Source of the DNA: Corbicula japonica | Taxonomy: Eukaryota; Mollusca; Bivalvia; Venerida; Cyrenidae | Length of the DNA stretch: 64,000 nucleotides | Reading direction: 5' to 3' | Assembly (NCBI GenBank): GCA_038501625.1 | Contig: JAZAYU010000225.1 | Span: 124,001 to 188,000 of the forward strand | Part shown: piece after piece, positions 48,401 through 57,268 of the stretch | Layout of the letters: each line of letters starts with the position of its first letter | How positions within the stretch are numbered: position 1 is the first letter of the stretch | The notes under the pieces: generated by a model | Told to the model about the DNA's origin: nothing | Seen by the model: only the letters and a program-made list of their open reading frames with translations | Databases searched by the model: none | Made by a program: the position numbers and the translations under genes

Positions 48401-51400
48401 ACAAGTCGATACTTAAGTTACCATGGCAACGATTACTGACCTCGTAAACAGACAAGATACGACAATCTTGCAACAGAACAACATCAGTTTTATAGACATG
48501 TCAAGATATAGTTCGTTGAAAAAGTTGATTAGAGTTACAGCATACGTCTTGCGTTTCATAAACAACTGCCATGGCAGAGGACAAAATGAACCGTTGTCTA
48601 CAGACGAACTTCGCAGAGCAGAGGAGTTGTGTATACGCAGCTGCCAGTTGTCCAAATATCAAGCAGAAATGACAGATATAAGCACCATTATGTTGACAGC
48701 TTAAATTATTTATGGAAAATGGAATATTAAAATGCCGTGGACGTATTCACACTGGACGAACTGACCAAGTTCCCGTACCTACTCCGGCTAAGCATACATT
48801 TACCAACTTAGTTGTGAATGACGCACATTATAGAATGTTACATGCTGGCGCTAGTTCAACTACAACTACAACTACCACATACTTAAGACAGAAGTATCGG
48901 ATCCCTTTTATCCGTCAAACTATGAAAACAATACTTCGCAAATGTACCCGTTGTATGAAGGTTATTGGTTGACTCTACTCAGCACCTGATCCGCCTACGT
49001 TACCCAAGAGCAAGGTTTCTGACGTCAAACCGTTTACTTACACAGGAGTAGACTTCTCTGGAGCATTACTGGTCCGAGATAGCAACAAGAGGTAAATGAA
49101 AGCCTACTTATGCTTGTTTACATGCGCTACTACAAGAGCAATTCATCTAGAACTTGTTCCAAATCTATCAGCAAAGTCATTCCTATAAGCATTTAGACGT
49201 TTTTGCAGCAGGAAGTCCGTTCCTTACGTGATGATGTCAGACAACGTAACACCTTCATATCCGCATCAAAACAACTTCAAGATTTGGTCAAGTCTTCCAC
49301 AGTTAGAGAAGAAATCAACAACAGAGGAATTGAGTTGAAAATGATACCGAAACGCGCCCCCTGGTTTGGTGGAATGCGGGAACGACTTATAGGTCTAACA
49401 AAAATACAATAAAGAAAGTGCTGGGACATTCCTATGTCACCTACGAAACATTACAGACAATAATCAAAGAAATCGAGGCTATGAATAATGACAGGCCGTT
49501 GACGTATGTAACTTCTGATACTCCAGATGAACCGGAAGTACTTACACCGTCACTAACTTTATGGCAGACGTCACATTATTGTTATGATTGATATGATTGA
49601 TCGAACCTGGAAACGCATGTGTTCTTTCACCACTATACATCCCCACGCATGGCATAGGGTTTTAATATCAACTATACTAGCATCTGGTAGCCGGTTCATG
49701 ATAATTATACTTCATGGACATGTCAAGACTTTATCCAGGCGCTCACATTTTTTTGGATAATATTTATGTGAGTTTTATTACCTCTATTTATTAAAAGTAA
49801 TAGGCATTCCAATGGGTACTAATTGTGCATCCCTTGTTGCTGATCTGTTTTATACTGTTATGTACGAGATTTTATGTTGTCTCTTTCTACCGAACATCAG
49901 GATGACATTATTACAGCCTTTAACAACACATCGAGGTACCTTGATGATTTGTTGAATATAGATAATACCCATTTTTCATATCTAGTTAATAACATGCATC
50001 CTAATGAACTACAACTTTATAAAGCAAACACTTCAGATAAGAAAGCAAACCTTGTGGCGGCTGTAAAAAGTCTCCCCGTACATTCAATCAGTGCTGTTAT
50101 CAGTTTCGTCCTTTGAAGGTCGTTGAGCACGATGCTTATGTACTATGTTAATAGTACTTCTCAAATTGCTTTTGTTTAAATATTTCGGCCAGTTAATAGA
50201 TGGGTGGTTTAAATATCCAAGCCAATATAGATTCGGATATGTTCAATCACCCCAATGTTATACATCCTGCTTTTTAAAGATTGCCTTTGGCGTTGTCTGT
50301 GATATGCAGGAGTTATATTCTGTGAAAATTATATTTTGTTTAGTTCCGCCCATTGTTTTCTCGTTTAGGGCAAACCCATTCTTTAATCTGTGGACCATAC
50401 GCCGCTGAACATGGAATGGTAATCATCAGAAAACACCGCATTAAAGGTTTCATGTTCACCGCCATATGCATACCATCGTTTGGTATGTATAAGAATTTTA
50501 CTGTTTATTGAGTTGCGCTCAACCCAGGGCTAGGCGGCGTGGGCAGTAATATGCATTTCCATTATTGCCCATGAACACGCTCAATCAAACCGAGCCTGCA
50601 ATATTTTCATATTTGTCATGTTTGGTGGCTTTCGACATTCCCTTTTCATCTATTGATTTTAATCTTTCCATTCAAAATGGATACGTCACTACAAAATTAT
50701 ATGAAAAAATAGATGATTTTAATTTTAATATAGTAAATTTTCCGTTTTTAGACGGCGATGTTCCTTCTGCAACATCTTATATCTCACAGCTTGTTTACTT
50801 TTCTAGAGCTTGCAATGTTGTATATGATTACAGTGAACGTAATCTTTGCATAAAGTAAGTGACGGTTTTCCATCTTTGCATAACAGAAAAACTTTTAAAA
50901 CAAGGTTATCGGTATCACAAATTTAGGAATACCTTTTGCAAGTTTTATCGCTGATACACAGGTTTAATTCAAAAATACAGGTATAGTTTAAAATCACTTT
51001 TGCAAAAAGGTATTTCCCAGCCAATTTTTATGGAGATTTAATTAATAAGCTTACGAAATAAAAGACAATATTAATTTCTCCCGGTTATTATTAAAAACCA
51101 CCTGCAAATTCAAAAAGAAAGGTTACCAACATGATATTCTGCAGGAGTTTAGGAATTTATGAAGGTTTATAGGGAAATCTTGTTACTTTTATCCCTGTCA
51201 TCGTGTTCTTGCTGATTTGACTCCAGGGTCTCAGGTCTCCATAAGGTCATTTAGTACCTGCACGTTTGGCATTTCAATGCTATTAGCTTCTTACGTTTTA
51301 TATGTTTGTGTGCTTTTGCATGGAACATTGTTGAGCTGATGGGTGGGTTGAAGTTGTTTCACTATGACAACTAGTGCTTATTTTGTGATATGAGAACCTG

Positions 51401-54400
51401 TTGGGGCAAGTGTGAGGTTTGTGCACCCTAGAACCTAGTTTAAACCCCCAGTAGCAATTCGTTTTGCCACTGACCGTTCCATGGCGATAATCCCAAAGGT
51501 TCTGTTTTTCGTTATTTGTTTGTGGCGTCTTATTTGAAAGGCCATATTTATAATAAACATGCTGTCTCTTCCTTTCTTCTTTTTCGCTGCTTGGGGAGGC
51601 TGTGTGTTGTGAGTGTGGCGATTCCTGTTATATATTTTTGCCTTTTTATTGTTTTTATCGCACACTTATACAATTTGGTATTGTTTGAAAAAGAATATTT
51701 ATATGCCTTCAGTAGTCAATCAAAATTCAAAAACCGGTTTTAAATACAAGCGATATTAAGTACTAGGTTAAATTTCAAGGTAGTAACTTCATGCGCTTTA
51801 AAGATAAGACTTTTGTCCCTTAGTATTCATAGAAAACTAGATGGGGACTCGCGCAAGCGCGGACTTACAGAATGTACATTCGAACGTCATGTCTGTATTG
51901 AAATGCCGGAGAATCCCGCTTAAAACCACCATAATATAATTAGACCCCCACCCAAACACACTAATCACAGAATTTTCTTAGATACCAGCTAGTGTAAAAA
52001 AGTGGTATCATCAATATTGAGACTCCCCATCCAAAACAAACCACTTTTGCCAGACCAATGAGTAGTCTTAATAGCGCGCTTTACTGTATTGTTATAATAA
52101 TGATGAACAAAACATGACAAAGCATAATAAAGTTCAGAAGGTCCACTTTGATACAATACATATACATTTTGATGAAGTTTACATTCAAGACGAAAATGAG
52201 TGTGATTCCCAGTGTCTCATAGGTGGAATAAGGTAAATTGGCGATGTATACAATTATTTATAGAATGTAAACACTGGTTTAGGCATATTTACCAGTTAAA
52301 AGTGCAATGTACTTTTTTACCTGTTCAAACCACATCGCCTTGATAGAGCAGAGGTTAACGCGTCCGGCTAGCATTGTGCAAACGCTTTGTTTCGACACGG
52401 GTTTGATTAACTCTGACCACGGCTTATAGAGATATATTTTAGATTACTATTTTCTACAACGTAAAATATTTAAACAGCTGTATCAGTTGATTCGTCTATA
52501 GTGTGTAAAATATATATAAAAATGTAAAAAAAAACAACAAATAAGTTTCGAAACTACAACCTATAAGACGGTTGCAACCATTGCGTTTCAAAGTATTTTA
52601 TTGACTGCGTTTTAGACCAGGCTAAGGTTACAAATGTTGGAAGCGTTACGCTTTGTATTAAACAACGTTTAAAATATTAGTTCCTTGTTTACATGTAACG
52701 CCAATGTCAACACGCCAATGTAAACATTGCTAAATTACCTTTGTCCAAGAATAATTAGATAAAGACACAATATAGGTACATGTTACATATAATCAGGAGA
52801 AAATATAAATTTACGTTATATAAAGAAAGAATTGAAAGTGTTCATCGGCAAGAAATCGAACTCAGTCCCAACAGTAGGCAGGCGAGCATTCTACCACTGT
52901 ACCAATCATGATTGTGATTTATTTAGCTTTTAACGCAGTGTATAAAATATTGCAAATGTATGATTGTCAGTGTTATTGTGCTTTACCGCAGCAACAGCTT
53001 TCTTTTCAAGAGTCAACTGAGTCTGGCATGATATCGTATGATTAAATTTAGCAAAATCTATTTGTAGCATATTTTTTTTATTTTCAGCCGTATGTGCTTT
53101 CCGGTTTGTTTTTTTTTCTCTATTTTCGTACATATTAGTGCATATTTAAAAAAATGAAATGTTAACTAAATATGCTCACATATGAGTGCTTCGGCGACAT
53201 AAAATAGAATGGTTTGAGATCACTCAGTTTCTCCGACAAATCGGCGAACCTATTGTTTTAATAATAAAGATTCTTTTAACTTTCTAGCTACAACACTAGA
53301 ATATCACAATGGAAGCTGTTTTTCAACGCTTGATCGAGATTGCGAAGGACAACAATGTCCTGTTTCGGTGAAAGGTATGACGTTTTAACCAGAATCTCAT
53401 TTTCACGGTAATTTTTGTATGCACTCATCAGCATTCCTTGTAATGCAATAAACAGGTAAATATATTGTTAACTGAAAGACATCAGGAACGTTCAAATTTG
53501 AACCTATTGCACGTTCATATACATAATGTAATCACCTTATCAAAAACAATCCAAAGTTGGCGTCGAACGCATCAGTGGAATTCAGGAAAAAAAAACAGTC
53601 AATATTATCATCAAGATACATGAACGCAGTTGGATAACCTATTTACCTATTTTTGTAATGCCGATTGAATTTCGCGTTTAAATGAAAATCGGCTTCTTTA
53701 GAAACAAAAATATGTAAAAGTATTAGTTGTTTTCTATTTGTGTAGATTTGGTCCTCATTGGCGATTGCAAGTACATTCATTAATTCAGTTCACAGACATA
53801 TCATAAACTAGATGAGGACCCACGCGGACAATAATTATACATTTTGAAGTTTACATTTATTTAATTTTCAAGGTGATAATGACTGCTGTTTTTTATTTCC
53901 AATGTCAAAATGAAATTTAGACACATTTTCCATGTTGAACAGAAATAAATGATCTGAGTACAGTGTATAAAAATGAAAAAAAAACAACTAAAACACAAAG
54001 GCCGCCAGCGTGAAAGGCGTCTACCATTGAGCCACCCATGCATTTGCTTGACATGGCTTTAATGCGGTCTATAAAAGAAACGATCACTCTGTTAAAAGAA
54101 TAATCAACAATATAAAAAAGTGAAATATGGATAACATAAAAAGCCACATTCACAAAAACAAAGCCTACCCACGCAAGAGAAAACGATTTTAAATGTATGG
54201 GTGCCATTGTGATTGTTATGCAGTACTGCAGCCACCTTTTCCAACAGTAAAACTGAACTTGCCTGTTATCGTTCGATTAACTTAAGCAAAAATATATATT
54301 TAGCATTTTCTGTTTTTAGTGAAAGGGGTTTTCGGTAATTTTTTAGATGTTTTTTATCTGTTTACGTTCATATCAATGCCTATTTTAAAATGAAATGTCG

Positions 54401-54887
54401 AATTTGCGAACCTATTCTTTTAATAGTATACATGGTGACTCGGTTTAAGTGACGTCAATGAAAATAAGAAAAAAACACAACAGTCGTAACACAACTTAAA
54501 TAAAAACATATGAATATATGAATTAAAGACTGTGTATACATCGGTTATTTTTTTAGAATATTTCTTGAGTAGTGTGGGTTTGTGTATTGAAACATTTGAA
54601 AGCCAAGCAAGATACAAGTACTGTTGTCGACACACAAGTATTTATCTGCTGTCTGCTTCACATATTTGAACAAAATAATCTCAAAACTATCAATTATCAT
54701 TATCTTATTTTTAGCTGGGTGGTGGTTCAAGTACTGCTTTCATGTTAATCTAAATGGAGTGTATATGAAACCTGGGATCCAAGCTTTCCTTACATCATTC
54801 TATGGAGGAATCACTCACCACGGCTTCATGAACTCGTATGAAGCCTTACGTTCTTCGAGAATGATGTTTCGCCGACATCAACAGTAA
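30268..54887 (+). CDS. Secreted coiled-coil/EGF/fibrinogen-domain protein (FReD lectin), gene span
   Basis: Eleven exons (30268-30478, 32720-33157, 36416-36535, 36932-37051, 37955-38068, 39237-39350, 42099-42229, 43603-43699, 45598-45738, 53288-53374, 54715-54887) total 1746 nt = 581 residues plus stop, with consistent phases at every junction. Order: signal peptide, ~190-residue helical coiled coil, four EGF domains, fibrinogen C-terminal domain. FReD proteins are secreted oligomeric lectins; the coiled coil would provide oligomerisation and the FReD ligand binding, often to acetylated sugars or microbial surfaces (family knowledge). The layout resembles tenascins without FNIII repeats, or the EGF-bearing FReDs of molluscs; the exact role is inferred. 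The largest intron (45739-53287) is full of retroelements. There are no internal stops and all sites are GT/AG. Polyadenylation candidates (AATAAA) occur at about 55244 and 55298. Confidence 0.88.
32720..33157 (+). CDS. FReD gene exon 2: coiled coil
   Basis: 146 codons, phase 1 to phase 1, between CTGTTCCAG and GCAG|gtaaat. Heptad-like and almost free of Pro and Cys: [20 protein letters not shown] at the start, then long Glu/Lys/Ile-rich helix. Several N-glycosylation sequons lie near the end (NQTN, NNTN, NRT). It is probably the oligomerisation stalk. Confidence 0.85.
33325..33445 (+). repeat. Fragment of Penelope-like tail in intron 2
   Basis: CCACCGACCGTTCCGTGGTAACC and GGTTCTCATTTTCGTTAATTG-type blocks match the middle of the tail at 12,900-13,386. 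Short and diverged. Confidence 0.45.
34136..34249. repeat. 114-bp duplicated intron segment, copy 1
   Basis: Read by eye, identical to 38571-38684 in a later intron of the same gene. Ends in a CAA-type microsatellite (continuing to about 34265). Confidence 0.9.
34600..35060 (+). repeat. Dispersed repeat R1, plus copy in intron 2
   Basis: From ATTCAATCAGTCCTATTATT through CCTTTGAAGGTCGTTGAGC, AGGGCAAACCCATT, GAGTTGCGCTTAACCC and GGCGTGGGCAGTAATATGCA. It is followed by a Penelope-tail-like end (GGGAAGGCTATG) that is split by the pogo-like element. Confidence 0.7.
35125..35931. mobile_element. 807-bp pogo-like MITE with TA target duplication
   Basis: Left end CAGTCGAACTTCGATGGCTT and right end complement CAGTCAAAATTCGATGGCTC are inverted repeats of about 24 bp, flanked by TA on both sides (35123-35124 and 35932-35933). 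Such CAGT...TCGA ends and TA duplications are typical of pogo/Tigger-type elements. The interior has no transposase, so it is non-autonomous. Confidence 0.75.
36416..36535 (+). CDS. FReD gene exon 3: EGF domain 1
   Basis: One EGF per exon, phase 1 to 1, six Cys: [14 protein letters not shown] then [20 protein letters not shown]. It lacks the Asp of the calcium-binding DxDEC start (reads TNEC), unlike the other three. Confidence 0.9.
36932..37051 (+). CDS. FReD gene exon 4: EGF domain 2
   Basis: [20 protein letters not shown], then [18 protein letters not shown]. Calcium-binding EGF pattern. It has a two-residue insertion before the last Cys compared with domains 3 and 4. The acceptor is ATAAG rather than a pyrimidine-rich CAG but is in phase. 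Confidence 0.88.
37207..37265. repeat. Half of palindrome P
   Basis: Matches only the right arm (CCAATCAGATGCTTGAGATT to TTTTATAACC). It could not fold on itself. Confidence 0.8.
37448..37535 (-). repeat. Dispersed repeat R1, short minus piece
   Basis: GAACACGACAAATATGAAAA, TATTGCAGGATCGGTTTGAT and CCTTTTCATT match the right end of R1. Confidence 0.55.
37600..37940. repeat. Tandem intron duplication, unit 1
   Basis: Nearly the same sequence recurs at 39855-40175: GTACCCCACGGCTAGA, AATGAGAGGGGAAAGATAAA, CCTTTGATTTCGTTAATTTT and GCGCCAGTTAAGTAATGTTC. This shows how the EGF block was copied together with its intron sequence. Confidence 0.85.
37955..38068 (+). CDS. FReD gene exon 5: EGF domain 3
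   Basis: [20 protein letters not shown], then [16 protein letters not shown]. Calcium-binding EGF pattern, 38 residues, phase 1 to 1. Closest to domain 4 at the DNA level. Confidence 0.9.
38189..38254. repeat. Inverted repeat at start of the 360-bp module
   Basis: ATTCAAGGAAAACTTACTTC is answered by the complement of AGGAAGTAAGATTTCCTTGA, enclosing an ACTTTC-type short repeat. In the other module copy (23170) the 18-unit satellite lies at this position. Confidence 0.7.
38216..38574. repeat. 360-bp module, copy 2 (without satellite)
   Basis: Very similar to 23170-23529. Directly followed by the 114-bp segment duplicated from 34136-34249. Confidence 0.9.
38571..38684. repeat. 114-bp duplicated intron segment, copy 2
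   Basis: See 34136-34249. The junction with the 360-bp module falls on the shared bases TTAA. Confidence 0.9.
39000..39236. repeat. Tandem intron duplication, unit 2 (upstream of EGF 4)
   Basis: Matches 40330-40565 upstream of the decayed EGF exon: GTATCGAAACAAAGTC, ACGTATTGCATGTAGTTA, GGAGCAACGC and CTATAATTTGGTTACT. Confidence 0.85.
39237..39350 (+). CDS. FReD gene exon 6: EGF domain 4
   Basis: [20 protein letters not shown], then [16 protein letters not shown]. Calcium-binding EGF pattern, phase 1 to 1. Confidence 0.9.
39655..39706 (+). repeat. Penelope-like reverse transcriptase scrap
   Basis: AATAGCCATCCCAATGGGTA to GCACCCATTGTTT translates to [12 protein letters not shown], the reverse transcriptase motif of the element at 11937. 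About 50 bp only. Confidence 0.6.
39855..40175. repeat. Tandem intron duplication, second copy of unit 1
   Basis: Homologous to 37600-37940, which precedes EGF 3. Here no EGF exon follows directly; the sequence jumps to TTGCAAGAAGTTAAAGAGCG. Confidence 0.8.
40566..40602 (+). pseudogene. Decayed fifth EGF exon
   Basis: After an upstream stretch matching EGF 4's intron, the sequence reads ACATTGACGAATGCCATAAT and CCGTGTATGAATGGG ([12 protein letters not shown]). It then jumps to GTTATTCTATCAATACATTT, which in the EGF 4 copy lies in the downstream intron. The acceptor has changed from TATAGA to TATAAA, and about two thirds of the exon has been deleted. Confidence 0.85.
40733..41907. mobile_element. 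1,175-bp foldback transposon with 8-bp target duplication
   Basis: Ends CACAGACACCTGTTTAG and complement CACAGACACTTGTTTAG, flanked by ATCATATC on both sides (40725-40732 and 41908-41915). The whole left arm (40733 to about 41165) is an imperfect complement of the right arm (about 41465 to 41907); for example GAGAAAATCCAAATTTATTA near 41090 has its complement near 41525. The loop is about 300 bp. The corresponding tandem-duplicated intron near 39583 (CCATCATAACAAAAG) has no insertion. The 8-bp duplication fits hAT-like or P-like elements. No transposase is seen. Confidence 0.88.
42099..42229 (+). CDS. FReD gene exon 7: start of fibrinogen domain
   Basis: [20 protein letters not shown], then [17 protein letters not shown]: the first Cys pair and the 'VYCDMxTDGGGWT' block that define fibrinogen-related domains. 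Acceptor ACTATAG, donor GGACT|gtaatt, phase 1 to 0. Confidence 0.92.
42347..42566 (+). repeat. Penelope-like tail in FReD intron
   Basis: From AAACCCCCATTGGCAAATTG to ACTGATATGCATATTTCAC; about the last 220 bp of the tail. Confidence 0.75.
43603..43699 (+). CDS. FReD gene exon 8
   Basis: [20 protein letters not shown], then [13 protein letters not shown]: the 'QRRxDGSVDFxRxWxxYxxGFGxxxGEFWLG' block of fibrinogen domains. Phase 0 to 1. Confidence 0.93.
44107..44135. repeat. 9-bp tandem repeat
   Basis: CAGTACTCG repeated three times with small changes, in an intron. Confidence 0.6.
44565..44705 (+). repeat. Dispersed repeat R1 with internal deletion
   Basis: The two ends of R1 (CAGTTACGCCCTTTGAAG and GAGTTGCGCTCAACCCGGG) are joined with the middle missing. 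Confidence 0.6.
45598..45738 (+). CDS. FReD gene exon 9
   Basis: [20 protein letters not shown], then [20 protein letters not shown]: matches 'GLxxIHxLTxxGxxELRVDLxDxxxxxxxAxYxxFxVGxExxxYxLxVG'. Phase 1 to 1. Confidence 0.93.
46321..46712 (+). repeat. Solo Penelope-like tail
   Basis: Begins TTTGAGTACCCGCCCTTTGG and ends TGACATGCATATATTACTTT, with no coding part: a strongly 5'-truncated insertion within the large FReD intron. Open frames in it on the minus strand recur in other tails and are not genes. Confidence 0.85.
46805..46960 (+). repeat. tRNA-Gly-headed SINE, copy 1
   Basis: 46805-46874 follows tRNA-Gly closely: TTGGTAGAATGCTC, anticodon loop CTGTCAC (GCC changed to GTC) and T arm CCCGGGCTGAGTCCCGGG. 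The ~80-bp tail (GTAAATTAAG..., ACATGGACCTACATGTATAT, TGTCTAAAT) matches the tail of the copy at 52745-52915. Not a working tRNA. Confidence 0.65.
47220..47755. other. AT-rich intron stretch
   Basis: Very AT-rich with oligo-A runs; nothing recognised. Confidence 0.4.
47755..49655 (+). mobile_element. Decayed BEL/Pao retrotransposon
   Basis: Related border sequences near 47815-47925 and 49568-49645 (GTTATTGTTATGATTGATAT, TCGAACCTGG, TCTTTCACCACTATACAT) look like remnants of LTRs. Between them, in several frames, lie parts of a Pao-type polyprotein: an RNase H/linker region (48240-48420), a region from 48423, an integrase zinc-finger region (48712-48972) and an integrase core start (about 49035-49110, [12 protein letters not shown]). 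Gag, protease and most of the reverse transcriptase are missing. Many frameshifts and stops are present. Confidence 0.75.
48712..48972 (+). pseudogene. Pao integrase zinc-binding region
   Basis: [20 protein letters not shown], then [12 protein letters not shown]: the HHCC-type module that precedes the Pao integrase core (H...H, then CxxC). A Thr run from a short repeat lies between. It is followed by a stop and, after it, the catalytic core in another frame. Confidence 0.7.
49690..51655 (+). mobile_element. Decayed Penelope-like element, copy 2, with nested R1
   Basis: Same start point as copy 1 (TCATG..ATAATTATACTTCATGG near 49705), then the reverse transcriptase ([10 protein letters not shown] near 49934-49965). 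It is cut at about 50050 and resumes at about 50655 ([12 protein letters not shown]). Frameshifts are frequent, and the 3' tail runs to about 51655. The 600-bp break is filled by repeat R1. Confidence 0.8.
50061..50665 (+). repeat. Dispersed repeat R1, plus copy nested in Penelope-like element
   Basis: The fullest plus copy, from ATTCAATCAGTGCTGTTATC to TTCGACATTCCCTTTTCAT. Because the host sequence is known on both sides from copy 1, this fixes the outer limits of R1 at roughly 560-600 bp. Confidence 0.8.
51700..52330. other. Intron sequence, nothing recognised
   Basis: No repeat shared with the rest of the window was noticed and no exon-like frame. Confidence 0.35.
52335..52419 (+). repeat. 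Possible Leu/Ser-type tRNA pseudogene
   Basis: GCAGAGGTTAACGCGTCCGG resembles the D arm and anticodon stem of a type II tRNA. GACACGGGTTTGATTAACTC resembles a decayed T arm. Weak. Confidence 0.35.
52745..52915 (-). repeat. tRNA-Gly-headed SINE, copy 2
   Basis: On the minus strand: TTGGTACAGTGGTAGAATGC, TCGCCTGCCTA (anticodon GCC) and T arm box GAGTTCGATTTC, followed by a tail similar to copy 1. Confidence 0.65.
53288..53374 (+). CDS. FReD gene exon 10: calcium-site region
   Basis: [20 protein letters not shown], then CPVSVKG. The block normally reads 'LSYHNGxxFSTxDxDNDxxxxxCA'. DRD is kept but the following Asn-Asp is Cys-Glu, and two extra Cys are present (GSC and RDC). Phase 1 to 1. Confidence 0.9.
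53999..54045 (-). repeat. tRNA-Gly-like 5' half
   Basis: Minus strand GCATGGGTGGCTCAATGGTA is almost exactly the 5' end of tRNA-Gly. The T arm is absent after GGCGGCC. Confidence 0.5.
54715..54887 (+). CDS. FReD gene exon 11: end of fibrinogen domain
   Basis: [18 protein letters not shown] is the 'GxWWYxxCxxSNLNGxY' block with the last Cys and the His of the ligand pocket region. It is followed by a 37-residue end with [16 protein letters not shown] and a stop, matching 'xxSLKxxxMMIRP'. The segment between is less conserved than usual. Confidence 0.92.
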
Positions 54888-54989
54888 TCCAGTACCATGC
54901 TGGCTTTCTAGCGAACACTGCCAACCGCGCCTTTATATATCATTTCATCATTACATTTTGAAAAGATAAAATAAGTGTAAGACTGCAAT

Positions 54990-55145
54990 GTGTTTAATTG
55001 AATGACAAGATATTCTCCTAAAGGCATATGCCTTATATTCAAACTCAATTATGGCCAAGAAGATTTCAGAATTATGGAGCTCAAGTGGTGACATTAAGGA
55101 TGTTTTTTTTCCATTGAAATCTACTTGTTTAAATTTTATTTCATG
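54990..55145 (+). repeat. FReD 3' flank segment duplicated at 57320
   Basis: About 156 bp from GTTTAATTGAATGACAAGAT to TTTATTTCATGGC, starting 103 bp after the FReD stop, probably within the 3' UTR. A close copy lies at 57325-57480. Confidence 0.85.
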
Positions 55146-55149
55146 GCCA

Positions 55150-57260
55150 CGCGACATTATCCCTTACCCAGGACATGCTACCGGTATCTCGTTCCCGTGA
55201 CATATTATTTTATTTCTATGAAATACTATCCCATGTCAACAATAAAATATCTCGTTTCCACGATATTTCGATTAAAGTGTGCAGCGATTTTATAACAATA
55301 AATGCGGTTTAGAACATAGAGGAGAAGATGTAAATTGTGCTCATTTCCTCGTTCTCGAACAAAAAAGATTATCGTAGGCCCTGCGTAGGTACTCATGTCA
55401 TGACAGTGTTTGCTCGAGTACCTCTGTTGTCTCATATAAATATATTTGTTTAGAATTTCACAGGCATCATCATATGAAAGCCGCCTGAAATGAACTCCAT
55501 AAAAATTAGAAAGATAGTGTGTTCCTGCTAGAGCTCTTTACATGTCTAAAAGTATTGCCAGGGACGCTGAGATCTGCCTGTCCGCAGTTCCACTGTCCAC
55601 TTCATCAGAATAATTTAAATAATTTAAGTCATCTCGCTAACAGGAAACCCCAAATGATCACACCCAACATGCAATTTTCTTAACATATATACACTTCTCC
55701 ACATATATACACTTCTCAAAGTTTCTACGTGCACACTTTATAAATGTTGAATTTCCAAGTGGGTAGTTACATGTGTATCAATCAAAAAATAATATCGGCC
55801 TGTATACGTTCTTTATGTAACTATGTAATGACGTCAACATTCAACGTAAGCAAAGTAATCAGTCTAGAAAATAATTCCACTTGATTTTGTTTCTTAAAAT
55901 GATAACATATGCAAAAAAGAGGTGTATCTTTTGTATTTACGAATAACACCAGGATGTTTATAGCAAGTGTAAAGTTGTGCCAGTTTCGAGCATTTTGATG
56001 GCACTTTCGCGGCTTTCCATCATCATTCTACATTTAATTTATAAAATTTTGGTGGAAGACTGTCCGGTGTCGGTGGACATGAGGAAAACAAAATCAATTG
56101 TGACAAACTAATTTCGATTGCCGAACGGAGATTTTGCATAAAAAGTAAAACATGTGCACGGTTCTCAAATTATTATTGTGTCAATGAATCAGGAAGCTTC
56201 TTGTATTGCGTTCAGAGATATTTTCACTGTCAATCAAATGGTTATCACCGATTTCCATCTGCAACTGGACAGTGCACGCAATAAGAGCTCCCGATGGGAA
56301 CAGTTAGGAGCACAATATTTTGCTATAGTGTTTAAACCATTTACTAGAGTATATCAAAAAGTGAAATATACATATAATCTCGAAAATCTTCACAACAAAA
56401 AATGAAAATAAAGAGCACGGCATATCATGTTTTATTCAGATGTTCATTGTATGCGAATATGACTGCAAGTTGGAAATGGAAACGCACGACCTGCGAAAAC
56501 AACTCGAGACCTGAAATGGTCAGAATTTTGCAAACCCAGACACAGCATCCGAGAATAGGCTGTAGTTAACTGTCACAGAAAATTGATTTGCAAGCGCGGC
56601 TTGATATAGTGACACCAGTCTCGTTTTATGAGAGCTTCAATAAAGTTAAGAAGAGAGAAGTCTGCTTGATTTTCGCCTGTGCAGGCTATCAAATATATAT
56701 GGAATACACTCATCCAAAGTTTTAATTGATCAGCAATTGTATATAGTTACAGTGTATGGTAGCTCCATTTCTTTCCTATGTCAAGAGAGGTTGTGAAACT
56801 AACTATTTTGTCTTGCAGTCAATTACCAAAATTAATGTCTTTTTAATCTTTATTTACTGTTTTCTTAAATGAATCTAATACCATTTATCTACACCGCAGG
56901 CTCAAAATTAGAACAGTCTTTAATTGAAGGGAGGTAATTGTGAAATCGGGTACTGTAAAGGAATTAATGTAAACAAAACTGCCAATATTAATAAGATTAT
57001 GTTTTTCCCAACTCAGGCCGGGTCCTATTAAAACATAACAAACAATTTAGAGCGATTCTTTGGTTTCTTGACAATAAACTGAAGGAAACGCATTTTAGCA
57101 TAATTGAGGATAACTCAAAATGTTCCAAAATCAATTATTACCAGATTAGAGCTTAAATTGAAGAAAGCTGTTGGCATCTGATCACAAATAAAGAGCTGAG
57201 GTAATGTCTCTCTAATGAAAAATTAAGGACAAAAAGTGACCAATTAGAACTTTGGGTGAG
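55150..57260. other. Intergenic, no gene recognised
   Basis: Short frames on both strands (for example 56154-56405) have no recognisable motif. A local repeat ACATATATACACTTCTC occurs twice near 55685-55715. Confidence 0.4.
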
Positions 57261-57268
57261 TGTATTAT

